From contig NZ_CP133465.1 of NCBI RefSeq assembly GCF_031191185.1, forward strand, positions 1,298,001 through 1,362,000: a stretch of 64,000 nt of DNA. Direction: 5' to 3'. The notes below the pieces were generated by a model. It did no database searches. It was not told where the DNA came from and saw only the letters and a list, made by a program, of their open reading frames with translations. Below are positions 35,997 to 44,414 of the stretch, in pieces. The first letter of the stretch is position 1. Every line of letters starts with the position of its first letter. A program made the position numbers and the translations under genes. The DNA comes from Prevotella nigrescens. Its GTDB lineage: Bacteria; Bacteroidota; Bacteroidia; Bacteroidales; Bacteroidaceae.

Positions 35997-38168
35997 ATGA
36001 ACAAAAATGTTTCAATTGCTATTACAACTGCACTTGTTATGAATTGTGGAATTGTAAATGCCCAAGAAGCGACTAACATCGGAAAGCATAACATAACACT
36101 TAGTAAAAATGTTATGACTCCCGAAACATTGTGGGCGATGGGAAGAATTGGAAATGCACAAGCTTCCCCTGATGGCAATAAAATTGTTTACCAAGTAGGT
36201 TACTATAGTGTGAAGGAAAATAGAGGACACCAAGTAATCTGTGTAATGGATTCCGATGGAAAGAATGTACGTCAGCTTACAACATCTGCAAAAAGCGAAG
36301 TAAGTCCTACATGGTTAGATGACCATACCATAGCTTTTCTTCTCGATGGACAAATTTGGTCTATGAATTCAGACGGTTCTTATCGTAAAAAGCTTTCATC
36401 TTCAGATATAGAAATAGAAGGATTCCGCTTCTCTCCAGATAGGAAGAAGGTCCTACTTATAAAGAGTATCCCTTATTATGGTACAATTAAGAAAAATCCT
36501 TCCGACCTTCCAAAAGCATCTGGTCGTCTTATAACCGACATGAATTATCGTCATTGGGATCATTATGTAGAAACTATTGCACATCCGTTTGTTGCAGAAA
36601 TTACTGCCAATGGTATTAGTAAGAACGATGTGGATATTATAGAAGGTGAACCTTACGAAAGTCCGCTTGCTCCATTTGGTGGGATAGAACAATTCGACTG
36701 GAGTAAAGATTCGAAACAGATAGCCTATACTTGTAGGAAAAAAGAAGGTGTAAAATATGCTGTATCAACCGATGCTGACATATACCTTTACAATATAGAC
36801 ACAAAAAAAACGGTGAACTTATGTAAACCTGCAGACTATGTTGCGCCAGAAATAAACATGACGAAGTCGCTTCGTAATCAAAAGGTAAATCATCAAGATG
36901 GTGATTTCAATGTCGGTTACGACGTTAATCCTAAGTTCTCTCCTGATGGAAAGTATATTGCATGGCAGAGTATGAAGAACGATGGATATGAAAGCGATCG
37001 TAATCGTCTTTGTGTTTATGATTTCAGTACGGGGAAGAAAACCTATGTTACAGAGAAATTTGACTCTAACGTAGATGACTATGTTTGGGCTCCAAATTCA
37101 AAGGAACTTTATTTTATAGGTGTTTGGCATGGTACTGTAAATGCTTATCAAACTAACTTAAAAGGCGAAATTAAGCAATTAACCGATGGACAGCATAATT
37201 ATGTCTCAATTGCGCTATTAGGCGATAAGGGAAGGAAATTGTTAGGCTTACGTCAAAGCATAAAACAGGCTACTGAGATATTTTCCATAGTACCTGCAAA
37301 GAAAGATAAGCAGAGTGAACAAATACAGTTGAGTTTTGAAAATAAACATATTTATGATCAGCTTGCACTTGGAGAAGTTAAACCACGTTGGGTAAAGACT
37401 ACTGATGGGAAAGATATGTTGGTATGGATTATCACTCCTCCTCATTTTGACCCGAATAAAAAGTATCCAACTCTTCTTTTCTGTGAGGGAGGTCCACAAA
37501 GCCCAGTATCACAATTCTGGAGCTATCGTTGGAATTTCCAGATAATGGCAGCAAACGGATATGTAATTGTTGCACCAAACCGTAGAGGATTGCCTGGGTT
37601 TGGTAGTGAATGGAATGAAGAAATTAGTGGAGATTGGACAGGTCAATGTATGAAAGACTATCTATCAGCAATAGACGATGCTGCAAATAATCTTCCATTC
37701 GTAGATAAAGATAGATTAGGTGCTGTAGGTGCTTCGTTTGGTGGGTTCTCTGTTTATTATTTGGCAGGGCATCACAACAAACGCTTCAAAGCGTTCATTG
37801 CTCACGACGGTGCTTTCAACCTCGAAAGTATGTATACTGATACTGAAGAAGTCTGGTTTAGTAATTGGGAATATGATGATGCATATTGGAATAAGGACCG
37901 TACAGCTGCAGCAACACGTACATATGAGAATAGTCCCCATCTTGATGTTGATAAATGGGACACTCCTATTCTTTGCATTCATGGAGAGAAAGATTATCGT
38001 ATTAATGCAACGCAGGGTATGGGAGCATTCAATGCTGCACGCTTACGTGGTATTCCTGCCGAACTGTTACTCTTCCCAGACGAAAACCATTGGGTATTGA
38101 AACCACAGAATGGAATATTATGGCAACGTACTTTCTTCAACTGGCTCGACCGCTGGCTAAAGAAATAA
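35997..38168 (+). CDS. S9 family prolyl-oligopeptidase, DPP5-like
   Basis: A 723-residue exported serine peptidase. After a signal peptide (MNKNVSIAITTALVMNCGIVNA) comes a beta-propeller with TolB/WD-like repeats (SPDGNKIVYQVGY, SPDGKYIAWQSM) and a C-terminal alpha/beta hydrolase domain. The triad is visible: Ser in GAVGASFGGFSVYY, Asp in HGEKDYRIN, His in DENHWVLKP. The segment GGPQSPVSQFWSYRWNFQ and the following lines strongly recall Porphyromonas DPP5, a periplasmic dipeptidyl-peptidase preferring hydrophobic P1 residues; that assignment is from memory. It starts 8 bp after yidC. An IS1380 element now separates it from the downstream MFS gene. Confidence 0.92.
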   Translation: MNKNVSIAITTALVMNCGIVNAQEATNIGKHNITLSKNVMTPETLWAMGRIGNAQASPDGNKIVYQVGYYSVKENRGHQVICVMDSDGKNVRQLTTSAKSEVSPTWLDDHTIAFLLDGQIWSMNSDGSYRKKLSSSDIEIEGFRFSPDRKKVLLIKSIPYYGTIKKNPSDLPKASGRLITDMNYRHWDHYVETIAHPFVAEITANGISKNDVDIIEGEPYESPLAPFGGIEQFDWSKDSKQIAYTCRKKEGVKYAVSTDADIYLYNIDTKKTVNLCKPADYVAPEINMTKSLRNQKVNHQDGDFNVGYDVNPKFSPDGKYIAWQSMKNDGYESDRNRLCVYDFSTGKKTYVTEKFDSNVDDYVWAPNSKELYFIGVWHGTVNAYQTNLKGEIKQLTDGQHNYVSIALLGDKGRKLLGLRQSIKQATEIFSIVPAKKDKQSEQIQLSFENKHIYDQLALGEVKPRWVKTTDGKDMLVWIITPPHFDPNKKYPTLLFCEGGPQSPVSQFWSYRWNFQIMAANGYVIVAPNRRGLPGFGSEWNEEISGDWTGQCMKDYLSAIDDAANNLPFVDKDRLGAVGASFGGFSVYYLAGHHNKRFKAFIAHDGAFNLESMYTDTEEVWFSNWEYDDAYWNKDRTAAATRTYENSPHLDVDKWDTPILCIHGEKDYRINATQGMGAFNAARLRGIPAELLLFPDENHWVLKPQNGILWQRTFFNWLDRWLKK

Positions 38169-38204
38169 AAACGAAATGAACTTTTATCAATAATAACCTC
38201 AATT

Positions 38205-39791
38205 CCGCAGCATAAAATCTTTTAAGAAATCCAAGTGCCTGAGAAACAAAGTCCTCAAAACACTTGGATATGTCAGAATTTTCACCTAATCTTAGTGCAA
38301 CAAACATAACAAGTAAGCAAAAATCTGACATGACAAAGGTAGCAATTAAAAACGAGAATATCACTTCTTTCGGAGGAATTTATCACATTATGGATGTTTT
38401 TTCAAAGTTGGGCTTTGAAAAACTTACCGAATCCGTGTTGGGCAGACGCGGAAGCAGTGGCAAGGCATTCAGCCATGGAAGCATTTTCGGCTCTCTCTTC
38501 TTCAGTTACCTTTGTGGTGGAGAATGCCTTGAGGACATCAATGCGCTTATAGGGCAGTTCAAGCAGAGGCCTGACACGCTATTACCCGGTGCCGACACCG
38601 TGGGACGTGGACTGAAGGAGCTTGCCGAAGAGAACATTATCTACAAGAGCGAGACATCAGGCAAGTCTTATAGTTTCAATACTGCAGAGAAGCTGAACAC
38701 CTTACTTTTACGGATGATACGTAGAATGGGGCTTATAAAGGCGGGCAGTCATGTTGACTTGGACTTTGACCACCAGTTTATTCCATCCCGCAAGTTCGAT
38801 GCAAAGTATTCCTACAAGCAGGATCATGGTTATTTCCCAGGCTGGGCTTCCATCGGGGGCATCATAGTCGGAGGTGAGAACCGTGACGGGAACACCAATG
38901 TGAAATTCCATCAGGAGGACACGCTCCGTCGCATTATGGACCGTGTGACCTCCGAACTTGGTGTTGTGATAGAGCATTTCCGTGCCGACTGCGGGTCGTT
39001 CTCGAAGGAAATCATCCAGACCGTAGAGCCGCGCTGCAACACGTTCTATATACGTGCTGCCAACTGCGGCAGCCGGTGTGAGGACTTCCGCCAGCTGGAA
39101 GAATGGAAGAGCGTTGAGGTTGGTTATGAGAGGTGCGATGTCACCTCCGTCAGCATGGACGACCTCATCGAAGGAAAGTCATACAGGCTTGTCGTACAGC
39201 GTACTCCCTTGAAAGACAAGCACGGCAGGGAACAGACGGATATGTTCGGAGTGATATACACATACCGCTGTATCCTTACCAACAACCGGACATCTACCGA
39301 GAAGGACATCATTACATTCTACAATGAACGTGGAGCGAGCGAAAAGAACTTCGACATACAGAACAATGACTTCGGCTGGGCACATCTGCCATTTTCCTTT
39401 ATGGCTGAGAACATGGTTTTCATGATGGTTACCGCCATGCTGAAAAACTTCTATCTCTATCTCGTCCGTCATATCAGCGAGAAGGTCAAGCCATTGAAAA
39501 AGACAAGCAGGCTGAAAGCCTTTATCCTGCATTTTGTCAGTGTACCAGCAAAATGGGTACGAACAGGAAGGCGGAACGTTCTGAACCTATATACAAATAA
39601 AGCATACTACTCTGAGGTATTCCTTGAATAAACAGCATGTCTTTGTGGTTCTCACATTCCCCATTGGTTTGGGTGGGGGATTTCATGTCTATGCAAGAAC
39701 CAAAAATCCCAGAAAATCCCCATATCAATGGATAGAGCCCAAAAATGTCACTTCAATATATAAAAGTACCTCACAAGGAATAATGCTGCGG
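38205..39791 (+). mobile_element. IS1380-family insertion sequence
   Basis: A 1587-bp element with ends CCGCAGCAT and ATGCTGCGG, flanked by a 4-bp target duplication AATT (38201-38204 and 39792-39795), as usual for IS1380-family elements. It carries one intact transposase gene. Its G+C content and codon use are visibly higher than the flanking genes, suggesting arrival from another Bacteroidetes lineage. Without it the S9 peptidase stop and MFS start would be only 47 bp apart. Confidence 0.92.
38270..39631 (+). CDS. IS1380-family transposase
   Basis: A DDE transposase of about 453 residues (DDE group 1 type) that moves the surrounding element. Recognised from family stretches such as GSSGKAFSHGSIFGSLFFSY and HVDLDFDHQFIPS, with catalytic acids near DFDHQ, near FRADCGSFSKEI and near the later NERGASEKNFDIQNNDFGW, where the E of ASEKN is the third. 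The first in-frame start is at 38264; 38270 or the internal ATG at 38330 (MTKVAIKNENI) are possible true starts. The frame is complete, so it is probably functional. Confidence 0.92.
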   Translation: MSEFSPNLSATNITSKQKSDMTKVAIKNENITSFGGIYHIMDVFSKLGFEKLTESVLGRRGSSGKAFSHGSIFGSLFFSYLCGGECLEDINALIGQFKQRPDTLLPGADTVGRGLKELAEENIIYKSETSGKSYSFNTAEKLNTLLLRMIRRMGLIKAGSHVDLDFDHQFIPSRKFDAKYSYKQDHGYFPGWASIGGIIVGGENRDGNTNVKFHQEDTLRRIMDRVTSELGVVIEHFRADCGSFSKEIIQTVEPRCNTFYIRAANCGSRCEDFRQLEEWKSVEVGYERCDVTSVSMDDLIEGKSYRLVVQRTPLKDKHGREQTDMFGVIYTYRCILTNNRTSTEKDIITFYNERGASEKNFDIQNNDFGWAHLPFSFMAENMVFMMVTAMLKNFYLYLVRHISEKVKPLKKTSRLKAFILHFVSVPAKWVRTGRRNVLNLYTNKAYYSEVFLE

Positions 39792-39806
39792 AATTAAGCG
39801 TATATT

Positions 39807-41429
39807 ATGACAGAACAAATTAAAAAAACACTTAGAGATTCTGCTGCTGCACGTTGGACAGCTCTTTTACTCTTATCACTCGCAATGTTCTGTTCCTACA
39901 TCTTCGTAGACATTTTGTCGCCTATCAAAGACTTGATGCTCTCTCAAAGAGGTTGGGACTCAACAGCATTCGGAACAATGCAAAGTTCTGAAACATTCTT
40001 AAATGTATTTGTATTCTTTCTTATCTTCGCAGGTATTATTCTCGATAAGATGGGTGTTCGCTTTACAGCTCTTCTTTCTGGTGCTGTAATGCTTACGGGT
40101 GCATGTATTAAGTATTATGCTATCAGCGAAAGCTTCATGAGTAGCCAACTTGAAGTTTGGTTTACTCAACATTTAAATCATATTCCTTTGTTCGAACAGT
40201 TGGGAGTATCTCCTTTCTATGAAGGCATGCCTGCTTCTGCAAAGCTCGCAGCCATCGGCTTTATGCTCTTCGGTTGTGGAACGGAAATGGCTGGTATCAT
40301 GGTTTCGCGTGGTATTGTGAAATGGTTTAAGGGAAAAGAGATGGCGCTCGCAATGGGTTCTGAGATGGCACTTGCTCGTTTGGGTGTTGCTACTTGTATG
40401 ATTTTCTCACCTTTCTTTGCTAAATTGGGTGGCAATGTAGATGTCTCTCGTTCAGTAGCTTTCGGTGTTGTTCTTATCTGTATTGCTGTAATGATGTTCG
40501 TTGCTTACTTCTTTATGGACAAGAAGCTCGATTCTCAAACAGGTGAGGCGGAAGAGCAAGAAGAGCCATTCAAGATTAGCGACCTTGGACAAATTCTTAC
40601 GAGTATGGGCTTCTGGTTGGTATCTTTGCTTTGCGTGCTTTATTATTCAGCAATCTTCCCATTCCAGAAGTATGCTGTAAACATGTTGCAGTGTAATCTT
40701 ACTTTCACTCCTGTCGATAAAGAATCTTTCTGGGCTTCAACCGAAGTTACCATTATTCAATATGGTATAATGTTGGTTGTTGCTATCACGGCATTTATGT
40801 TCAACTTTATGAAGAATAAGAGTATTAAGTACTCTATACTTTGTGTTTCTATTCTTTCTCTCATTGCCTATTGCTATATGGGTTACATGCGCCAGTCTGC
40901 CGAGTCTATCTTTGCAGTGTTCCCATTGTTGGCAGTGGGCATTACACCTATTCTTGGTAGCTATGTAGACCATAAGGGTAAGGCTGCCTCAATGCTTATT
41001 TTGGGTGCTTTATTACTCATTAGCTGCCACCTTACATTTGCATTTATCCTTCCAATGTTTAAAGGACATGCCATTGGTGGTGTAATAGTTGCTTATTTAA
41101 CAATTCTTGTTCTCGGAGCCTCTTTCTCACTTGTTCCTGCTTCGTTGTGGCCAAGTGTTCCAAAGCTTGTCGATCCAAAGATTATAGGTTCTGCTTATGC
41201 ACTTATCTTCTGGATTCAGAACATTGGTTTGTGGTTGTTCCCATTGGTTATTGGTAAGGTGCTCGACAACTCGAATGTCGGTATTACTGATCCAACGAAG
41301 TACGATTACACCAATCCGTTGCTCATGTTGGCCGGTCTTGGTGTTGCTGCATTGGTTATTGGTCTTATTCTTAAGGCTGTAGACAAGAAGAAAGGTCTTG
41401 GCTTGGAATTGCCAAACATTACCGAATAA
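39807..41429 (+). CDS. MFS transporter
   Basis: A 540-residue inner-membrane transporter with about twelve hydrophobic segments and a long central cytoplasmic loop (KLDSQTGEAEEQEEPFKI). The loop 2-3 motif is ILDKMGVRFTALL. The substrate is not evident; a Bacteroidetes-wide MFS group of this size has been loosely tied to sugar or nitrate-type uptake, but I would not assign one. The start codon lies 16 bp after the end of the IS1380 element, so the native promoter or operon link to the DPP5-like gene has been lost and expression may now depend on the IS. A hairpin terminator follows. Confidence 0.88.
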   Translation: MTEQIKKTLRDSAAARWTALLLLSLAMFCSYIFVDILSPIKDLMLSQRGWDSTAFGTMQSSETFLNVFVFFLIFAGIILDKMGVRFTALLSGAVMLTGACIKYYAISESFMSSQLEVWFTQHLNHIPLFEQLGVSPFYEGMPASAKLAAIGFMLFGCGTEMAGIMVSRGIVKWFKGKEMALAMGSEMALARLGVATCMIFSPFFAKLGGNVDVSRSVAFGVVLICIAVMMFVAYFFMDKKLDSQTGEAEEQEEPFKISDLGQILTSMGFWLVSLLCVLYYSAIFPFQKYAVNMLQCNLTFTPVDKESFWASTEVTIIQYGIMLVVAITAFMFNFMKNKSIKYSILCVSILSLIAYCYMGYMRQSAESIFAVFPLLAVGITPILGSYVDHKGKAASMLILGALLLISCHLTFAFILPMFKGHAIGGVIVAYLTILVLGASFSLVPASLWPSVPKLVDPKIIGSAYALIFWIQNIGLWLFPLVIGKVLDNSNVGITDPTKYDYTNPLLMLAGLGVAALVIGLILKAVDKKKGLGLELPNITE

Positions 41430-41450
41430 GTATTTCTGAACTCTATAGAT

Positions 41451-41487
41451 AAAAAGATTGGGTTGTATTGGCTCAATCTTTTTTCTT
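41451..41487 (+). terminator. Terminator after the MFS gene
   Basis: AAAAAGATTG (41451-41460) pairs with CAATCTTTTT (41474-41483), followed by more T, 21 bp after the stop codon. Confidence 0.85.
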
Positions 41488-41581
41488 ATCAATGTTGTTG
41501 ATGCCATTTGCTTCCTAACATCATCGGCTACTATATAAAGGAATGCGATGCTCTTTATCAGTGGTAAAAATACGCTTGAAG

Positions 41582-41613
41582 GTTGTTTGTCTTACTAAAT
41601 TATTGTATTTTTG
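41582..41613 (+). promoter_or_regulatory. Promoter of pabB
   Basis: GTTG at 41582-41585, 20-bp spacer, TATTTTTG at 41606-41613, 45 bp upstream of the start codon. Confidence 0.65.
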
Positions 41614-41658
41614 CACAGCAATATTAATGTCCTAATTATAAAACGATAGTGTAAAAGA

Positions 41659-42642
41659 ATGAAAATCTACAATCAGCGAGAAGCACAGCAGCGCATCAAC
41701 CAACTTGCAAGAGCTGACAAACCATTTGTTTTTATTATTAGCTACAACCAGCAACAAGCGTATATAGAAGAGGCAGGACACGTTGATTCTTCTGAAATGC
41801 TTTATGCTTTCCCTGCGATAAACAATGTTCCCAAAGACGAATCTATAAATAAAAATCCTGTTGAATGGCGTTTCGAAGCACCCAATAGGGCGGAGTATCA
41901 GCGCAGTATAGAATACGTGAAGGCTAACCAGCGTAATGGGAACTGCTATTTGGCAAACTTAACCTGCAAAGTTCCTATCCATACTAACTTGACGATGCGG
42001 GATATATTCCTGCTTTCCACCGCCAAATATCGCTGTTGGGTTAAAGACAAGTTCGTATGCTTTTCTCCAGAGATATTCGTCCGCATTGATGGCGAAACGA
42101 TTCATTCCTTTCCCATGAAAGGCACCATTGCTGCCAGTGTGCCCAATGCAGCCAACGTGTTAATGAACAATGCGAAGGAAGCGGCAGAGCATGCAACCAT
42201 CGTAGACCTGATACGAAACGACTTAAGCATTGTTGCCACCAAAGTAAGCGTAGAGAAGTATCGATACATCGACAAGCTAACCACAAATAAGGGCGATATT
42301 CTGCAGACAAGTTCCGAAATAGTGGGGCAGCTTCTTCCACACTATCGTGCGAACATTGGCGACCTGCTGTTTAGCCTGCTGCCTGCCGGTTCAATTACCG
42401 GTGCACCAAAGCCCATGACAACTCGCATAATTGCAGAAGCCGAATGCCATGAGCGTGGATTCTACACGGGAATAATGGGATATTGGGCAAATGGAAATCT
42501 TGATAGTGCCGTAATGATACGTTTTATTGATACCGACGGAAAGCAACTCTTCTACAAAGCGGGAGGAGGAATTACGGCACAGAGCAACGATGACGACGAG
42601 TATAACGAAATGATAGAAAAGGTATATGTGCCAATTTATTGA
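41659..42642 (+). CDS. pabB: Aminodeoxychorismate synthase component I PabB
   Basis: Chorismate-binding enzyme of the p-aminobenzoate branch of folate synthesis: chorismate plus ammonia gives 4-amino-4-deoxychorismate. At 327 residues it is the short form, lacking most of the N-terminal domain of E. coli PabB. The catalytic core is clear: FPMKGTIAAS (lysine of the active site), EHATIVDLIRNDLS, PAGSITGAPKPMT and GFYTGIMGYW. No PabA amidotransferase gene is present in the window; it may be encoded elsewhere or shared with TrpG. The start of the class IV aminotransferase overlaps its last 17 nt. Confidence 0.94.
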   Translation: MKIYNQREAQQRINQLARADKPFVFIISYNQQQAYIEEAGHVDSSEMLYAFPAINNVPKDESINKNPVEWRFEAPNRAEYQRSIEYVKANQRNGNCYLANLTCKVPIHTNLTMRDIFLLSTAKYRCWVKDKFVCFSPEIFVRIDGETIHSFPMKGTIAASVPNAANVLMNNAKEAAEHATIVDLIRNDLSIVATKVSVEKYRYIDKLTTNKGDILQTSSEIVGQLLPHYRANIGDLLFSLLPAGSITGAPKPMTTRIIAEAECHERGFYTGIMGYWANGNLDSAVMIRFIDTDGKQLFYKAGGGITAQSNDDDEYNEMIEKVYVPIY

Positions 42643-43222
42643 GACAATGTGTGTGGAGCAGGGCCGAATAATTAACCTCGGCTACCATCTGGCACGAGTA
42701 ATGCGCACACGAAAACATTTTTGGAATATGCAGACGCCAATCCCTGTAAACAAGCTTTTAGCCATTGCAGCCACACAGACTGAAAAGGCAAAGCTACGTT
42801 TTGAATACGATGGCGACAACATATACAACCTTTCTTGTACACCTTATAATATAAGAAAGGTGGAAACACTTAGGTTAGTAGCCGATGACGACATAGAGTA
42901 CACCTATAAAAGCACCGACAGAAACGTGCTGAACCTTTTGAAAGCACAAGCTGGCAGAGCTGACGAAATAATTATTGTAAAACGAAACCACATAACCGAT
43001 ACGTCTTATACCAATATTGCTTTTTTCGATGGCACGCAGTGGATAACTCCTTCTACACCTTTACTTAATGGCACACGGCGTGCCCAACTGCTCGATGCAG
43101 GACGTCTGATAGAACGAGAAGTGTGTGCCACCGACCTAAGTTCGTTTCAATCTATATCGCTTATCAATGCAATGATGGATTTGAACGAACTTGTATTGCC
43201 TATATCAAGCATTGTGGGTTAA
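42626..43222 (+). CDS. Aminotransferase class IV protein, probable aminodeoxychorismate lyase
   Basis: A 198-residue fold-type IV PLP protein, shorter than E. coli PabC (about 270). With PabB it would convert aminodeoxychorismate to p-aminobenzoate and pyruvate. The probable PLP lysine is in TYKSTDRNVLNLL; ITDTSYTNIAFFDG and TPSTPLLNGTRR match the strand-loop pattern binding the PLP phosphate. The start at 42626 (MCQFIETM) is preferred to 42650 because FIET is the usual beginning in related proteins; it overlaps pabB by 17 nt, implying translational coupling. Confidence 0.9.
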   Translation: MCQFIETMCVEQGRIINLGYHLARVMRTRKHFWNMQTPIPVNKLLAIAATQTEKAKLRFEYDGDNIYNLSCTPYNIRKVETLRLVADDDIEYTYKSTDRNVLNLLKAQAGRADEIIIVKRNHITDTSYTNIAFFDGTQWITPSTPLLNGTRRAQLLDAGRLIEREVCATDLSSFQSISLINAMMDLNELVLPISSIVG

Positions 43223-43310
43223 TGTAAGTTTACTATCTTTTCCTATCTTATAAAATCACTTATATCTTGTTTCTTCCCCATTATTGTTATTACATATAGA
43301 TTTTTTCTTC

Positions 43311-43318
43311 TACCTTTG
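43311..43318 (+). promoter_or_regulatory. -7 element upstream of the gene at 43507
   Basis: TACCTTTG, matching TAnnTTTG. If used, the leader of the next gene would be about 180 nt. Nothing else is recognised between 43223 and 43506. Confidence 0.45.
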
Positions 43319-43506
43319 CACTTGTCAATAATCTCACATTGTAGAACAATAAAACTATTGCGATACAGCTCATAGTGTTGCACATAATGTTTAAGAAGAA
43401 TTATTGGAGTATTTAGCACAATCAGATTAGTAGGTACTTTTTATAAAGGGAATAAAAGCTTAACAAACAAGCGACACTCTTAAAGTAAACTACATAATAT
43501 AAGAAT

Positions 43507-43851
43507 ATGATAAGATTAGTACAACAAATAAAGCAGAACCTTTTTGATGGTTACGACAACAATTGTTGGGATAAAACATTCGTGGTTTGTGGTAAGGAAA
43601 TAAGGTTACTTGATATATACAACAATCCGTTGTGGAAGTTGAAAGATAGAATAAGTATAAACGACTTTAACACAGTGGTTACTTCGGAAAACTTAAAGTC
43701 AGATAATTTTGTTATCGATTCGTATGAAACGTCCGAAGGTTTAAGTACATATTATCTGTTCAATAATACTCTCCTCTATATATTCTCTTTCGTAGAATGG
43801 CAACCAACACGGTTCATCTTGAATATAGAAAGTATTTGGGAGATAAGGTAA
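43507..43851 (+). CDS. Small orphan protein of unknown function
   Basis: A 114-residue soluble protein without signal peptide, membrane segment or known motif. It contains aromatic-rich stretches (DGYDNNCWDKTFV, LLYIFSFVEWQPTRF). Codon use is AT-richer than pabB and Wzi on either side. It stands alone between the pab genes and the polysaccharide region, with long gene-free stretches on both sides and a repeat array downstream. The size and isolated position are compatible with an immunity-type or other accessory protein, but nothing in the sequence shows that. ATG start at 43507 without a strong ribosome site, normal for this phylum. Confidence 0.65.
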   Translation: MIRLVQQIKQNLFDGYDNNCWDKTFVVCGKEIRLLDIYNNPLWKLKDRISINDFNTVVTSENLKSDNFVIDSYETSEGLSTYYLFNNTLLYIFSFVEWQPTRFILNIESIWEIR

Positions 43852-44028
43852 AATCATTTTATTGCCCCTTTAGAATACAATACTTATAATTCATTTATTA
43901 TATCTTTCTCCACATTCTAAGAAAGAAGGTTTACACACGAGATATTTTCTAATTCTATTGATATAATAAAAAATCATAATTCTCATTCAAATATTATGAT
44001 ATAACCCCATAATGGTTGTAGTTTTTTG

Positions 44029-44138
44029 TGATATCTAATTTGCTACTGATAGATATCTGAGAAGAACGCGATAGATATCTAAGACGAGCGTTACAGATAT
44101 CTGAGATAAGAGTGGCAAAAATCTGACAGCTTTTCTAA
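44029..44138. repeat. 22-bp tandem array with GATATC core
   Basis: Five units start at 44029, 44051, 44073, 44095 and 44117 with an exact 22-bp period. The core is AGATATCTGAGA (TGATATCTAA in the first, AAAAATCTGACA in the last); GATATC is palindromic. The other half of each unit (for example AGAACGCGAT, CGAGCGTTAC) varies but keeps a similar base makeup. It lies in the 563-bp gap 43852-44414 upstream of the Wzi-like gene; besides the promoter at 44331-44361 nothing else is recognised there. Confidence 0.75.
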
Positions 44139-44330
44139 ACTTCTGAGGTGTTCTATTTGATTTGTGAGTAGAAAGTAGACACTATTTATAATTTCTCCAC
44201 CCATATTCTACAGAGCCTTTATAATACCTATATAATGCATTCAATCGAACTAAATACTTTGTGTTTTGTCAGAACAGTTCATATATTGTAGATTCGACCT
44301 TGTTGTGCAGCCAATCTCTTTGCAAAGTTC

Positions 44331-44361
44331 TTGTTCGGACAGTTTTTTTTCAGTAATTTTG
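44331..44361 (+). promoter_or_regulatory. Promoter of the Wzi-like gene
   Basis: TTG at 44331-44333, 20-bp spacer, TAATTTTG at 44354-44361. Leader of about 47 nt. Confidence 0.6.
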
Positions 44362-44414
44362 CACCGTTACATACAAATAGATGGTAATGACCATCAGAAC
44401 TTAACTTTTAAATT

